A stretch of DNA of 64,000 bases. Source: Armillaria gallica. Taxonomy: Eukaryota > Basidiomycota > Agaricomycetes > Agaricales > Physalacriaceae. Location of the stretch: contig JBANDB010000003.1 of the NCBI GenBank assembly GCA_037576215.1, forward strand, positions 4,836,001 to 4,900,000. Direction: 5' to 3'. Positions 10,721-22,325 of this stretch are shown here, in pieces. Below the pieces are notes generated by a model. That model was not told the origin of the DNA, searched no databases, and was given only the letters and a program-made list of their open reading frames with translations. The position numbers were made by a program, and so were the translations under genes. Position 1 is the first letter of the stretch; each line of letters opens with the position of its first letter.

Positions 10721-11434
10721 GTCGGCACCACCATCTACAGGCTCCGTACGAGAGACTGCGTTGTCTTTGGGAGATCGGATACCCCTTGGCGTTGAGTGCG
10801 CAGAGATCATGACATGGGAGATGGGTTCTGCTGCGTGAGCTTCGGTGATAGGCGGGAGCAGCGTCGGGAGGGGCGGCGTCAAGTCGAGCGCGAGGCTCAG
10901 CCGCGGATGATACTCGCACAGCGTCCGGATGGAGTCCCATGTCTCCCACGGGGCGCGGAAGGACGAGGAGGGGAAGTAGATCGGGAGGCGCACAGCGAGG
11001 CAGAGGAGCGGGGAGGACGGCAGCCCCGCGTAGGACGGGGTGTGCGCGAGGTGCGGGACGGGGAGGATAGCGGAGGTAAGGTTGAGGCACGTGCAGTGCG
11101 CGACTTCTTGGCGGAGGGTGATCTCAGTGTCGTACCGGACGCCGGCATCGTGCGCGTCGAGCTGGAGCCATGGGGAGAGGAAGACTGTACAGCTGGGTGG
11201 CAGGGAGGAGGGGAGGAGGTCGGCGGGCTCAAAGGCGGGGGCGGCGCGCCATGATTCGCTGGATGGGTCACCGGCACCGGTACACATGCGCTTCCATCGG
11301 GTGTGCCATGCGTCCGTCGTGAGCTGAACGCATCCGCCCTCGTCGGTATCACCAGTCGTGGTTAGCAGACAGACCGATATGTCAACACAAGGGTTGGGCA
11401 CAGCCACGGGAATTTGATTGCCGCGATCGGCCAT
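10721..11434 (-). pseudogene. PRMT5-like (Skb1/Hsl7) N-terminal fragment
   Basis: Starts at an ATG (MADRGNQIPVAVPNP). It has the order seen in fungal PRMT5 N-terminal barrels: LTTDAWHTRWKRMC, VRYDTEITLRQEVAH, LPVPHLAHTPSYAGL, LCLAVRLPIYFPSSSF, WETWDSIRTLCEYHPR, LALDLTPPLPT, AEPISHVMISA. The next expected segment NAKGYP appears only after a frame change, and the methyltransferase domain with its SAM and catalytic motifs is absent. PRMT5 makes symmetric dimethylarginine on histones and Sm proteins; this copy cannot, because the catalytic half is missing. It merges downstream into repeat block R. Assignment rests on my recall of the family pattern. Confidence 0.6.
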
Positions 11435-11899
11435 CATATATTTTAAGCACGCCATGTCTGCAACTATCGGCGCGCTCTCCAAACGCGCTTAGTGAGCTTC
11501 ATTGCACCATAAACCAGCCACAAACACATCATCAAGTCCCTAAGCCATGGTTTATGCCGAAGTTTGAATCACTCTCTTCTCTCGCGCCAAACACATTACA
11601 ACAGCTGTAAAAGGGTGTTTAAATATAGCCCGATCAAGATAACAATCCCGTAAGGAGGAGGAGGAGGAGGAGGAAGATATTCTCTCGGGAAAGATACCAC
11701 CTCACACGAAAAATCCACCATCCAATCATCTGGCCTATCTCCGACAGTGGTCAGGAAATCAATCAAGACTTCGCCCTCCATGCTCCTGAAGTCGGCCACC
11801 TCTGGCCAGGAGAATTTCGCTTTTTTTGTTTTGTTTTGCGTTTGGTGCGTTTAGGTCGACCTGATAGGGCCAGTGTTTCGCCCACGTGGCTACACTATC
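11435..11899. other. Intergenic with (GGA)n run
   Basis: Holds a short GGA simple repeat near 11,655-11,673, and the string GATCAAGATAACAATCCC that recurs at about 19,560. No gene seen. Confidence 0.5.
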
Positions 11900-12111
11900 C
11901 ACACCAAAAAAAGTAAAATTTCAGCCAAATTATAGTTTGGCGGAAACTAATTCCGAAAACAGGCAGATACCATATATAGGAATCCCACTACCCCCGCCTC
12001 TTGGCCACCTTTGGGCGGGAGAGGGCGCATGTCTATACATGGTATAGTACCAATTTTGTGATTAGTTTCTGCCAAACTGAAATTTGGCTGAAATTCTACT
12101 TTTTTGGTGTG
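11900..12111. mobile_element. 212-bp MITE-like element with ~50-bp TIRs
   Basis: Left end CACACCAAAAAAAGTA and right end TACTTTTTTGGTGTG are inverted. The match continues inward through TTTCAGCCAAATT and AGTTTGGC(G/A)GAAACTAAT for about 50 bp per arm. ATC flanks both ends (11,897-11,899 and 12,112-12,114), a possible 3-bp target duplication. No ORF; non-autonomous. The superfamily is open: a 3-bp duplication would suit Harbinger- or CACTA-like transposases. Confidence 0.75.
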
Positions 12112-14469
12112 ATCACTTTGGCAAGCTCCTCTCCCCACGTCAAAACATGTCAAGCCATCACAAACAAATAACCGTATATGGAATTTGCAATACGAGGTGA
12201 ACCTCGCTGGCTAGCGAGTCTAACCTGATGTGTTTCAGATTAGAACATTCGGACATCAACCGTATCCATCCGAGTTATTCCGATCTTGTGATGTTTGTGA
12301 CCGGTTCTCTTACCCCTCTAGGGCCAGGTTAAGCTTAGGTTAAGCCGTGTCACCCGAACAGGGCCTATCAGATTCGGACTTACCCTCCTGTCAAGGCTCG
12401 GCTTGTGAGTCAGTATCATTTCTCTGTATGATAACTCACCTCAGGAGTCAGAACCAGGATCTATAGCATTTGTATATTATAGTACTAGAGAAGTATTCAA
12501 ATGTTGTTCTGTAAGAGAAAAACAACAGCTAAGTCCAAACACAACTTGAATAACGCTTGCAAGGCCCACATCAGGGGCAGAGCCTGCTACGTTTACTCAC
12601 CTTGGAAGTATAATAGTATCTTTGTGTTACCTTTCTGAATATCCTTCAGAAGACTCTTCAAGAGAGTTTCTATCATGGCAATTCTAATCTGACTTTGTGC
12701 AAAGAACTTATCATCGATCAAACCTCACACTGGAAGTACTTATTAAGCACTGCTCGAAAAAGATTTGCTCGGTGGTGGCTGACGCCGCCACCAGCTCACA
12801 TTTTCTCGCAGAATCCCAGGCAGACAAAGCTTCGGCCGATCAACTCCATGGCGAGCGTGACAGTAACGGTCAGTCACATGTAAGCAGTGACAAGCCAAGT
12901 CATCGCCACACCGAATACTTTACTTTCAAGGAAATATTTCAGCACTAGGCCGGGAGATTTTTCCGTAAATAGGAATTTTGCTGACATCGGACTTCGGCTT
13001 TTCGTCAAATCTCAGAAACCATCATCCCTCTATAAGACCTACTACTAACGTAGCAGGAATGTCAATCAACTTCTGATTTTGTACCCCGCAGGACTTCACG
13101 CACATTACTGAAGAAGAAGAAGAAGAAGAAGAACCACAACAACAGCCATCACCGGCCCGCGTTTGCTGTTGCTCCGGCACTACATAGGCACTACGAGGCT
13201 TTACAGACCCTTCCGCAGTCGTCGTTAGATCATGGGTCACGCATGACAACCACAATCAACAATTTTTCATCTTCTATCATACACCTTCGACTACTGGCTC
13301 ATCTTCATGCCAATTTTACTTTCAACCTCCGGAGACTCCATATGAAACCCTCCATCAATTCCTCTTCACTGTCATGATCCCTACAAAATTGCATCGACAT
13401 CGGCGCGCAGCAACCCAATGACATCCGGATTGCATCCAACCTTAAATCCCTTTCTCCATCCCCTTCGTCTGGTTGTTCACTGACCAATCATCTTTCCAAT
13501 GCTTCCTGCTGAGGCATTTCAGGCCGCTTTGCCTGTGCTCGCTATGTGCGCCGTTCCCGCCCCAGTTGATGCGCTCCTTACCATGTGGGATTGCTGTTGT
13601 AGGTAGGATTCTGGATCTCCTGGTTGATGACGGTGGATTTCACGCGATTTGTTTTTGACCTTTTTCTTGTACCCATATCTACTTAGCTAGTCTCATAGTT
13701 ACTAATTCGGTCCGTCGGGAGTTTACTCCTAGCTTTAGTTAGCGCTGGCGGCTCTTCAATTGTAACACTGTAACACGCATACGTTAGTTCGAGAAACGCA
13801 CGCGTTCAAAATTCAACGTGTCAACGCATGTGATTGTGACATCTTTGTGACGAGTGCGTTCAGTTGCGTTCAACTAACATTCAACGGTGCGTTGAGACTG
13901 AAAATCATTCAATTTTACCAGTCCTCTTTGATGACGACAAGACCCCAGTCCCCAAGTCATTCTTGCTGTAGCTCTGGCCGACCCTAGGTCCGTGATTCTG
14001 GCATAGGCTTTGTCGGATTCAAATAATTTGAGCTTCAGTGCACTATGAAATTGGCGTCCTATACTGGGCTGACACTGATACACGAATGCTTTCTAGCGCT
14101 AATCTCAGTTCGTTTCGTCTATGAGAGGTTTTTACTGGTCACCTACTCGGGTTTGCCTTGCTATGACTCGGATCTTGAGTCGATTCTCCACCTCACTACT
14201 GGAATGCGCTGCGGCGTCAAACTGTCAAGAATAATCAAGACCGTCTTGGGATGCGCGTGTTGCGCGTAGTATATCAACACTTCCAGATCTTAGACATCGG
14301 TGACAGTCCCAAGGACTTTGCGGATCGGCCGTTGTCGCGATGATATGGAGGAGGAGGAGGAGGAGGAGAAGATGAAGGGGAAGGAGACTAGACTACTTTC
14401 GGCCTGTTCACGTTATCCTCGGCAGTTTCCCGAGTGCTTGTTTTGACGTCTGCCCAAATTCCAACATCG
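12112..14469. other. Long intergenic stretch, simple repeats only
   Basis: No gene recognised over about 2.3 kb. A (GAA)n run lies at 13,107-13,132 and a GGA-type run at 14,346-14,372. The ORFs present are short and without family features. Confidence 0.45.
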
Positions 14470-14680
14470 CATCACAGAATCAAGTCCCACCTATCAGCCA
14501 ACAGAAAGAAGGAATATAATTATTCCGGTAGCTATAGAACGATGCAGCAAAGAGAAGAACAGAGTAACATAGCTACTAGTCGAATCTCCGAACGGATATA
14601 GGTTAGGATGTGCACACGGCGGGGGAGAGATGCGCAGGTTTGTCTTCCACCAGTCGACGGCGGGGAAATCGAGGAGGAGT
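14470..14680 (-). pseudogene. Relic of F-box gene, C-terminal end
   Basis: AACAGAAAGAAGGAATATAA, then TTATTCCGGTAGCTATAGAACGATG and AGAGAAGAACAG, matches the 3' flank of the complete F-box genes. CGAATCTCCGAACGGATA..GTGCACACGGCGGGG..TTTGTCTTCCACCAGTCGACGGCG matches their coding 3' part, with an internal deletion removing the stop region. No F-box remains. Confidence 0.65.
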
Positions 14681-15812
14681 TTTGTCTGATCACTGTCCCT
14701 AAGAAGGCAACTAACCAGAGTCCATACTACGTGTGTGTTACCTACCTAGCCCGCTACGCTACGCTACCGAACCAACATTCGGCCTCACTGATACGGCTTC
14801 TCAGCATCAGCGTCAATACTGTGACATTCGAGGGAAAGCTGGACGTCAATCAAGATCCAGCTGCGCCCGGGACCATCAATCTTGATAGGGTGTCCTAGTA
14901 GCTCGATAAAAATAACAAGAAAGGTTCTCGGGAAAGATCTAGATGTCCCCAAGACCGCTTCTCTGACCTCCACAAAATGCGGAGCAGTATCTGTTTGACG
15001 TATGCGAAAGGGATCCCATAGAAACTAGCATTCCTAGTCTATTCTTGGCAGCAATATATCGGCTCTATTGACGCCGGCCAGTTGCCGTGTCAACTCTAGT
15101 ACTGTTCACTCTCATTCATCAATGCTGCATTTACTACCCCACATCTGTGTTCCAGAATAGTGGTCTCTGCCTATGCCCGGTGGCCAAAATGATGTCTCCT
15201 TCCATCTCGGCCTTTACACATCGCTCCTCTTTCCTTTTGTATTGTACTTCACTTCGACCGGACACATGAAACGGTGATTGAATAGAGGAGGTTAAACAGC
15301 GAAGGTAGCATCAAATCCTTCAGAAAGAGTTTACCGTCTCAGATTTTCCAGGCAAGTAAAATCTATCGATGTCCCTAAATATACAGTATCTAATTCCTCC
15401 TCGACGGCGTAGTACGGCGCCTGGCTCAAAATACATCGCGAACTGAATCAGTGTGGGTCCTTATGGTTGACCTTTCCATTAATTTTACATTTCATTTCCC
15501 GGTCGTGGTGTATGTTGGTTGTATATGTTTTTCCTACTTCTGTGATTGACAAGATGGCATCGTGTCTTGCGCCTTCTTTTGATGATGGATCACCGTTTTT
15601 CATTCTCCTTTTCTGCTACTTTGGCGCCAAGTGGGTAAACAAGCGCTTTGCACCTATGGGTCCGATGATTCCAGTTCACGCTATAAAGTAGATTGTAGAT
15701 AGTGGTCATGTCTTTATCCCTTCGAGTCAAATTACAGTACTCCACTTAACCCTACCGAGCTCATAAGGTGCAGTAGACCGTAAACTTATATCCTGCAGCC
15801 CCCAACTTCATC
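14681..15812. repeat. Dispersed repeat shared with 20.3-20.7 kb
   Basis: About 15,060-15,340 aligns by eye with 20,350-20,680 (CATCTGTGT.., GGTGGCCAAAA..ATG.., TCCTTCCATC(T/C)CGGCC, TTTACACATCGC). A related string, ATTCCAA(A/C)ATCGC(A/C)TCAC(A/G)GAAT, recurs at about 14,455, 19,690 and 20,325. No coding function seen. Confidence 0.45.
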
Positions 15813-17386
15813 ATGTACTATCGCAAAATCGATTCAACAAGATACTCTTGTGCCAGTGGACACGACACTGATCAACGGGTATGTTCCGCCATTACTTTTG
15901 AGTCTAGCCTGTGACGTCAACAGATCGATCGTAACTCCGCGTACAGCTCAGCCAACTGTCACGACTGTGAGAGTTCAAGCAAGCAATGGCTCGACATTAA
16001 CTCTGCTGTGAACCCTGCTGATGCCTTCACGATCGACGGATTGTGTCTGCCTGAACATTCGGGTCTCGATATTTCATGGACTCGACGTTCTGACAACGCA
16101 TGTACATCAGCTGGTGGTTTGAAATTCTCGGTAAGCTGTCCAGTACGCTTTTCACTTTCCGCGTTCGTATCAAAACTAGCCCTAGGGCTTGCAGTGAATC
16201 GATCCTGCCTCCTCCGTCCTCTATCCTTCATTCTCACATCGTTATATATTGACAATTTGCCTATAGCAATGTTCTAGTGGTACCTCGTATACTTAATTTC
16301 CTAATTATCTCAAGGCGTCACCGTTGATTCAATTTCGCAGGCCTCTGAATCCCGCCGACAGCAATAGAGAGAATGGGTGGGGTTATCTCGACGTCGTCCC
16401 TGATTTTCTATCAAGTCCTAGGTGCGTGATACTCTTTGTTGTTCCGTACCACGTCTCATTGTTTTTCTCGGCTCTCAGCCCCGTGACCACCAATGTGCAA
16501 TCCGTTGGGCCGTCCGGTGATACCTCGTATGTTTAATTTCTCAATCATCCCAAGGTATCACCGTTGATTGGGTTTGACAGCATTTTGGCTAAGTTTCAAT
16601 GGGTCGAGAAGCAGCAGAGCTTTGATTCTGGCAGACAAAGTTCCTATCGCTCTAATGACGGGAATCATTCGAGCACGGAACTGCATCCCAGTCAGTCCAG
16701 CGGTCCCGAAATTAGGTGCGGTGTGGATTTTCCTATTCCGTAATGGCACGCTCAATCCCTCGCCCCCTGGCGGCAATAGACAAACCTCCCAGCCAGTCCC
16801 AAACATCACGATTGGACCTACAGCTCTTGCGAATCATTTTCTGCCTTTATTTGGCTCTGGCACAATTGGCTATAATACTACGGAGAGCCCCCCAAGTCCT
16901 AGGTGCGTGATACCCTTTATTTTTCCGTACAGTTATCAATCTTTTCTATCGGCTCTCAGTCTCACGACCACCACTGTGCAACCCATTGAATCGTCCAGCG
17001 GTACCTCGTATGTTTAATTTCCCATCATCCCAAGGCGTCATCGTTGATTGATTGAATTTGGCAGGACTCCTCTACAAGTTATTGAGCTAGAGGACATTGA
17101 GGTCTCCTGCCTCTTGTGCGGGGGTACGTTCCTTGGTTATCAAGCGAGCAGTCACCTTCGTGAAAACCACTCCACCCTGGTGTATAGAAACGACAGAGCC
17201 TTGTGCCCTCTGTGTACTACTACTGGTACTACTACGCCGGCCAAGGAGGTTACGAATTTCTGCCGGCATTTTCAGAAACACCACAAGGTTCTCCGATTTA
17301 AGTGTTTAAGGTGCAACTATAAAGCACTCGAACGTTGGAATGTTGAGCGCCACGTCCAAAAGATGAGGGGGAAATCAATGTGTTAA
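15813..17386 (+). CDS. C2H2 zinc-finger protein with duplicated exon-intron units
   Basis: About nine short exons splice in one frame from ATG (MYYRKIDSTRYSC) to the stop after KSMC. Exon 2 is Ser/Cys-rich (CHDCESSSK). The middle part is Ser/Thr/Pro-rich with two similar exons, SPVTTNVQSVGPSGDTS and SLTTTTVQPIESSSGTS. The last exon holds zinc fingers: CLLC-X11-H-X4-H (CLLCGG..HLRENH), CPLC-X17-H-X3-H (..HFQKHH), and CLRC..HVQK as an incomplete third finger. Introns of type GTGCGTGATAC..CTCTCAG (16,422; 16,903) and GTAT..TTAATTTC..CAG (16,287; 16,527; 17,008) are near copies of each other. Probably a nucleic-acid-binding protein; not assigned to a named family. Continuous splicing argues for an intact gene. 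Confidence 0.6.
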
Positions 17387-18199
17387 AGACTAAAGCTGTC
17401 GACAGAGCAACAGCAGAGGTCTTTGCAACGGTTCAGTGGTGGAGGCCTAACACTAGCTAACATCGGATTCTACTAGATATAATTAAATACTCAATTAGAT
17501 ACCGTGTTATTTGTTTTGTATTGGTCATCGCGGCTCCTTAACAGAATGTAACAACGAGATGTAAACTTCAAGATGATCGGTTCAAACAGGTACTGTTTTG
17601 TTCTATATAATTCTATATAAAGCTGCCAATGCGGCTGCGAGAATCTAGATCAGAACTCAGAATTGACGTACTGCGGGATGGCAATGCATGCATGCAACGG
17701 GATCTCGAAAAACATAGCCAACGATTAGATATAGAAAGCGGGTGTTTAAGCGGATCTCCGAGGAGGGATGCAAGGAAATGATGCGTGAAATTGCGTAGAA
17801 CCCAAGAGGAACGGTACCACAGATAGGAACAGCCCATATGCAGGTGATGCCGTTTGAGAATCACGAGGAGATAAACTGAATTTTCAAAATGATGCCTGCA
17901 CGACGCCGCCTGACAGTCCAAAAAAATAGATAGAAAGGCAGCGAGGCCCAAAGTCTGCCAAGATACAGATATACGCTGATCACCTGTACACCGCGCTCAC
18001 GTTGCTCACCTCAGTATATTTTGGCAAGATCAATGGACGAAAACCACAACAAAAAAGATGCCAGTGAGTGCCATATCGATGAGAGATATATCGCAAACTG
18101 ACATCCCTTAAGAAGCATTGCAAACATAAATCGTCGACAGCAGACCGTCCCAACATTACCACCTGGCATCCAAACTGGCGGTAAGCAGAACACCTCTCA
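17387..18199. other. Gene-poor stretch, possibly 5' part of the next relic
   Basis: Adenine-rich plus-strand text with repeated CTCAG/ACAG acceptor-like ends (about 18,010 and 18,240) suggests upstream exons of the relic at 18.2-19.0 kb, but no protein segment is recognisable. Confidence 0.3.
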
Positions 18200-19000
18200 G
18201 CTCAAAAGAGGAATACATATACTGACTCTGCAAACACAGTGGCTCGGTAAAGCATCAATGAGGAGCATTGACAATGACCGGACATGATGAATTGCGGAAA
18301 CGGACGACGAGAACCAACTGGAAGAGATGATATCCACAATCCAAGGAATAATCGCGAAGAAGAATCTGCCACCGGTAAACGACATAACATCATAAGTAAA
18401 TCAATCCGCCAATCTACACGGGATACTCGTAAGTTCCCACAAGAGAGACAACTACAGCTTCCAACAACAACACGTGCAATTGACGGGATTGGATGGCAAG
18501 GCATTCAAAAACACCGCAGACACCATTCCCGAAGCCTGGCAGGTATTCGAGAGACAGTTCCTAGAGGGCGTCTTCCAGAAGTGGACACCAGAGAATACGA
18601 CGACGGCATAGGCATCGATATCAGCAATCACCACCTCAAGCTATACCCACAGGAAGACGCAGCGTTCGAAAATGGTGCTGGTCCGAAAGGCATTCTTGCA
18701 GCGGCGTGCACTAAGCGGAACTTGGTACACAACGAGGACAACAAGGTCAAGTTCGCAAGTAGCATTGACGACGAAGGTGAAAGAAGGTGAGTAAAGTTAT
18801 GGCACTTTATCAACTGACCTACAGTCCATACAGATGCGAAACTGCCGAAACACAGATTTTCAGACCCGGAGACATCGTAGAAATATAAGCGTTGATTATC
18901 GCAGTAGCCATGAAGAACGGACAAAAAAAGACGAAGTTAAAGCTACACTCAGTAGCACTCATAGATGACGGGTTTAATCAAGGTGAGAGCTCACGAAGTT
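18200..19000 (+). pseudogene. Relic of a high-copy agaricomycete repeat ORF
   Basis: Three plus-strand segments in different frames look like one decayed protein: HVQLTGLDGKAFKNTADTIP with EAWQVFERQFLEGVFQKW; then HHLKLYPQEDAAFENGAGPK with GILAAACTKRNLVHNEDN; then, after a small intron (GTGAGT..CTACAG), FRPGDIVEI-stop-ALI with KLKLHSVALIDDGF. The last two resemble a hypothetical protein family I recall as very abundant in mushroom genomes (GPKGILAA..NLVH.EDN..GDIVE.Q..). A stop (TAA, plausible CAA change) and frame breaks mark it as dead. Whether the parent is a transposon protein is not known to me. Confidence 0.5.
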
Positions 19001-19788
19001 TACCCATAGTTGTCCGCGACCGAAAACATACAGGAGAGAGAGTAAATGATTCACAACGACAGAGCGAAAACTTGAAACCAAAGTTGTTGAAGCGTAAAGT
19101 TAGGTAAAGTTGGACGCTGATCAGTAGGGTTATTATAATCGCAACCAGATAAAAAAAGCAGCAGCCCAAAAATAAGAGACGCGATGCGAGAAACACGGAA
19201 AACAGAAAAGACCACGAAAAACACAGAGCATCAATGCTCAAATGCCGGATAATGCCGAGGACATGCCGAGCGAATGTTGCCGGAACAGGATTACGTATGC
19301 ATGGCGAAACCTCGGAGATAATAAAAACACAGCCACTCAAACCTTAGAAGACCGAGACCTGGATACACAAGACTCGGAACCACGCTTTTTGTTCGTGTCT
19401 GCCGTGATCACCGTGTAGCGTTGATAAGGATCCTTACGGCGAGTCAAGATCATGACATCAATGGCAACAGATGGCAGCGTGTTTATTTAATGAAATCAGT
19501 GTCATCGGCGCGGCAAGAAAATCAGGATCTAGTACTCCTTGATAAGGTGTTAGCCGGATCAAGATAACAATCCCCGGCCCTTGACTCTGAAAGAGAAAGG
19601 CTCTCAGGAATGGTGTCGACGCGCCCGGGGCTCATAGACTCTCCATGAAATCCCTGGCAGTGACAACCGTTCGTTTTGAAGTCTGCCCGCATTCCAAAAT
19701 CGCCTCACGGAATCAAGCATTCTTATTCTGTTCCTGGCAGCAACAAAGCAAAAAGGATTTGCTGGGCTGAACAAGTTTCGTCAGATAC
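19001..19788. other. Intergenic with dispersed repeat fragments
   Basis: No gene recognised. Contains GATCAAGATAACAATCCC (also at 11.62 kb) and CCAAAATCGCCTCACGGAATC (dispersed repeat). Confidence 0.4.
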
Positions 19789-19793
19789 ATTTC

Positions 19794-20261
19794 TGTTATG
19801 TCCGAGCGTAGATTCTAAAGAAAGTAGATTAGTACTTCGTAAGTAGTAATAGAATTACCTTCTTAAGATCAACGCGTTGAGAAGATGAGAGCGAGTTCCT
19901 AAGAACTTTAGAGAGTAAGCTGAGGTTCAACTATAACCTCGGAAGGATTGCGTGTTAGTAGAGAGCCGATTAACCTAATGAGGTTCGGCGTCCGCTTAAG
20001 ATCACTCGATAGAATGATGCGTAAAGCAGAAGTAGATTAAAAAAGCTATATTAGTACAAGAGGAGTCTATTATATACTCCTTCGTTAATTGCTAGAAGAT
20101 TCCGTTGACTCCCAGCATGTTGAAGCTGAAGTCATTATGAGTACAAGAGACTGCGGCGTAGGCACGCGCAGTTATCGTCAAAAAGTCAACATCGGTAAAA
20201 GGTAAGTAAGGCGAGAGGGAAAGGGAAGGCCTAAAGGGGATGACGAGGCATTACCATAACA
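19794..20261. mobile_element. Solo LTR, 468 bp, with 5-bp target duplication
   Basis: Begins TGTTATGTCC and ends CCATAACA; the 7-bp ends TGTTATG/CATAACA are inverted, as in retroviral-type LTRs with TG..CA. It is flanked on both sides by ATTTC (19,789-19,793 and 20,262-20,266), a 5-bp target duplication typical of Ty3/Ty1 integrases. No internal region is present, so this is a recombination remnant. Confidence 0.85.
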
Positions 20262-20266
20262 ATTTC

Positions 20267-21039
20267 TATCTGCCGGAAACCAGATTTTGACAGAGAGAAT
20301 TATGTTTCCGACAACCATCCTAATTCCAAAATCGCATCACGGAATTGACAATCTTAATCTAACTTTTCTCCACTCAGGTCTCTATTGGCGTTGGGCGCTG
20401 TTCGTATGCTAATGCTGTACATGTTTTACTACCATACATCTGTGTGAGTCCATGTCGTGCTTCAGTGATACTTCTTCCGGAACAGAGCAGTCGGAACTCT
20501 CCCTATTCCTTGTGGCCAAAACAATGTTCCTTCCATCCCGGCCATTACACATCGCCACTCTTTCCTTTTTACATGAAGCAGTTATTGGATAGAGTAGGTT
20601 TGTCAGCATGGGTAGCATCTTATCTCATCATTACACGGCAGACCTCATGGCCATTCCACAAAGAGTTCACCGTCTCCAAATGTACGTGATTCTACCTAAG
20701 TTTATGAGGAGCAGTCCGTTTCGACTTGGCCAGAAGGTTATTCACATGTTGGACAATTTGGGCAGCGGAGGGCGGGAGGAGTGAGCGCAGGATCGGGCAG
20801 GATGCATGCTGAGTGAAACAAAACACCCGGTCTGGAGGTCGGGAATGTTTAACACATAGCTAACTTTCCTTCCTTCCAGCCAGGTCTGTCGCCGCGGGGC
20901 CATTGTATGTAGTATGTATTGATACTATGGAACAAAACAGTGCCCCACCATACATATCAGTCAACGGAAAGAAGGAATAAAATTATTCCAGTAGCTATAG
21001 AATGATGGATTAAAGAGAAGGACGGGTAAATGTTGCCGA
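20267..21039. other. Dispersed repeat and F-box 3' flank
   Basis: The left part (20,300-20,690) is the dispersed repeat shared with 15.06-15.34 kb. The right part (20,965-21,039; AACGGAAAGAAGGAAT.., AGAAGGACGGGTAAAT) is the duplicated 3' flank of the F-box gene, also seen at 2,225-2,290. Confidence 0.5.
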
Positions 21040-21945
21040 TTACAATCCGACGGGGCAGAGTAAAGCGTGGTATAATCGTATCTCTTCCTCTGTCAACTTG
21101 CAATACGACTCTACTCCCACCTCGACGCCCATTTCACGCAACATCGCTGCCAGTCGAAGCCCCGAACGGACATGGATCGCGACATGCACACAGCGCGGGG
21201 AAGAGCTGCGCAAGTTTGTTTCCCACCAGTCGACGGCGTGCTGATCGGGAAGATCGATGGACAGCTGGATGAGGTTGCCCAGATCGAGCAGCCCGCCTGG
21301 GTGGCAGTTGCGCAACACGAGTTGCTGGAGGTTGTCGGCGGTGTCGAGGATGTCGCGGACATCGGCGGCTGAAGCGTTGACAAACTCGAATCGGCGGGCA
21401 GTTTTGGCGAGGCCGATGACCCAGCGCGCACTGCCCTTGAGCTCGACGCGTAGGGAGTCCATTTTCGGGGCATCCGTTGGCTCTTTCCAGCACCTAAACT
21501 GCATGTAGCCGTCGACGTGGAGGGTGGTGAGACGCGGGAAGCGGGCGAGAAAGGCGTAGAGGACGGCGGGGTCGCGGATGAAGATGGATGTGCCGGTGAG
21601 GAATATCGTATGCACGTCTCTCAGCGAGTCGAGGAAGGGGTCAGAGACGTACAGGATGTCGGTGAAGGAGGCGTGCTCGACGTTGGGCAACTCGATCGGG
21701 ACGCCGACATGGCCGCTGAGGCATATCGACCGGATACACGCCCTCGGAACGCCCTCCAGCTTTCTCCGCGAGCTTACATCGACGTGCCTGAACAGATGGG
21801 TGCGTGTTCTAGGTAAAAAAGAGCGGGAGACGAGGGAGCAAGCGACGAGGTCAGGCTTGTCGAGATGGTCGATGATTTCGTCGACGAGTTCTTGTGCGAG
21901 TCGATCCATGGCTTGGTCGTGCGAGGAAGCTGCTATTTTATACAT
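21040..21945 (-). CDS. F-box protein, copy 2
   Basis: Full-length paralog of the gene at 2,303: same length (301 residues from ATG), same F-box (MDRLAQELVDEIIDHLDKPD, SLVSRSFLPR), same tail RLYHALLCPVGL. By eye about nine residues in ten are identical. Differences are scattered and the frame is open, which suggests a recent duplication and possibly retained function. The ATG again lies 12 bp after the stop codon of an MFS reading frame, but here that MFS copy is only a 3' fragment, so the promoter context differs from copy 1. Expected to act as an SCF ubiquitin-ligase adaptor; substrate unknown. Confidence 0.8.
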   Translation of the reverse strand: MYKIAASSHDQAMDRLAQELVDEIIDHLDKPDLVACSLVSRSFLPRTRTHLFRHVDVSSRRKLEGVPRACIRSICLSGHVGVPIELPNVEHASFTDILYVSDPFLDSLRDVHTIFLTGTSIFIRDPAVLYAFLARFPRLTTLHVDGYMQFRCWKEPTDAPKMDSLRVELKGSARWVIGLAKTARRFEFVNASAADVRDILDTADNLQQLVLRNCHPGGLLDLGNLIQLSIDLPDQHAVDWWETNLRSSSPRCVHVAIHVRSGLRLAAMLREMGVEVGVESYCKLTEEEIRLYHALLCPVGL

Positions 21946-21957
21946 CAAATGGGGCTA

Positions 21958-22325
21958 CTAATACAAATAACGGAAGCCTCTTCGTCTCTTCATGGCCTGC
22001 TCGAACGATATCCCCTCCAGTCTCGCTACTTCTTCCACCCGATTCGCATCAATCTTCAGGGTGTCTTCCTTGTCAAGTCTCTGGTTCTCCCTCACGAGAC
22101 TCTATCTGATTCCTATAGAGAGCGCTGTACTGAATACAAGTGCAGCAAGCGAAATAGCCATCGACTCGTCGTATTCGGGTCCCATCGTACAACAAGTCAG
22201 AACCCGTCGGCTGCAAAAGGGATGCACACACAGATTATCCAAGGTTCCGATTCCGTTTACTATACCAATCGCTGCAGCTCTCTTTGCTGGGAGGCGGACG
22301 ACGACGTTGGACACCCACACAAGCA
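21958..22325 (-). pseudogene. MFS permease, 3' fragment (copy 2)
   Basis: Matches the last exons of the full MFS copies: RPPAKRAAAIGIVNGIG, SMAISLAALVFSTALSIG, the KIDANRVEE-type tail and the final LY-stop (TAG at 21,958). The SYTWKADW segment is deleted and the sequence departs from homology at about 22,325, where a MaoC-hydratase relic on the other strand begins. All of TM1-10 are missing. Confidence 0.75.

Noticed and set aside
10797..11352. Plus- and minus-strand ORFs overlapping the PRMT5-like fragment
   Set aside because: GC-rich shadow frames; only one minus-strand frame shows family residues.
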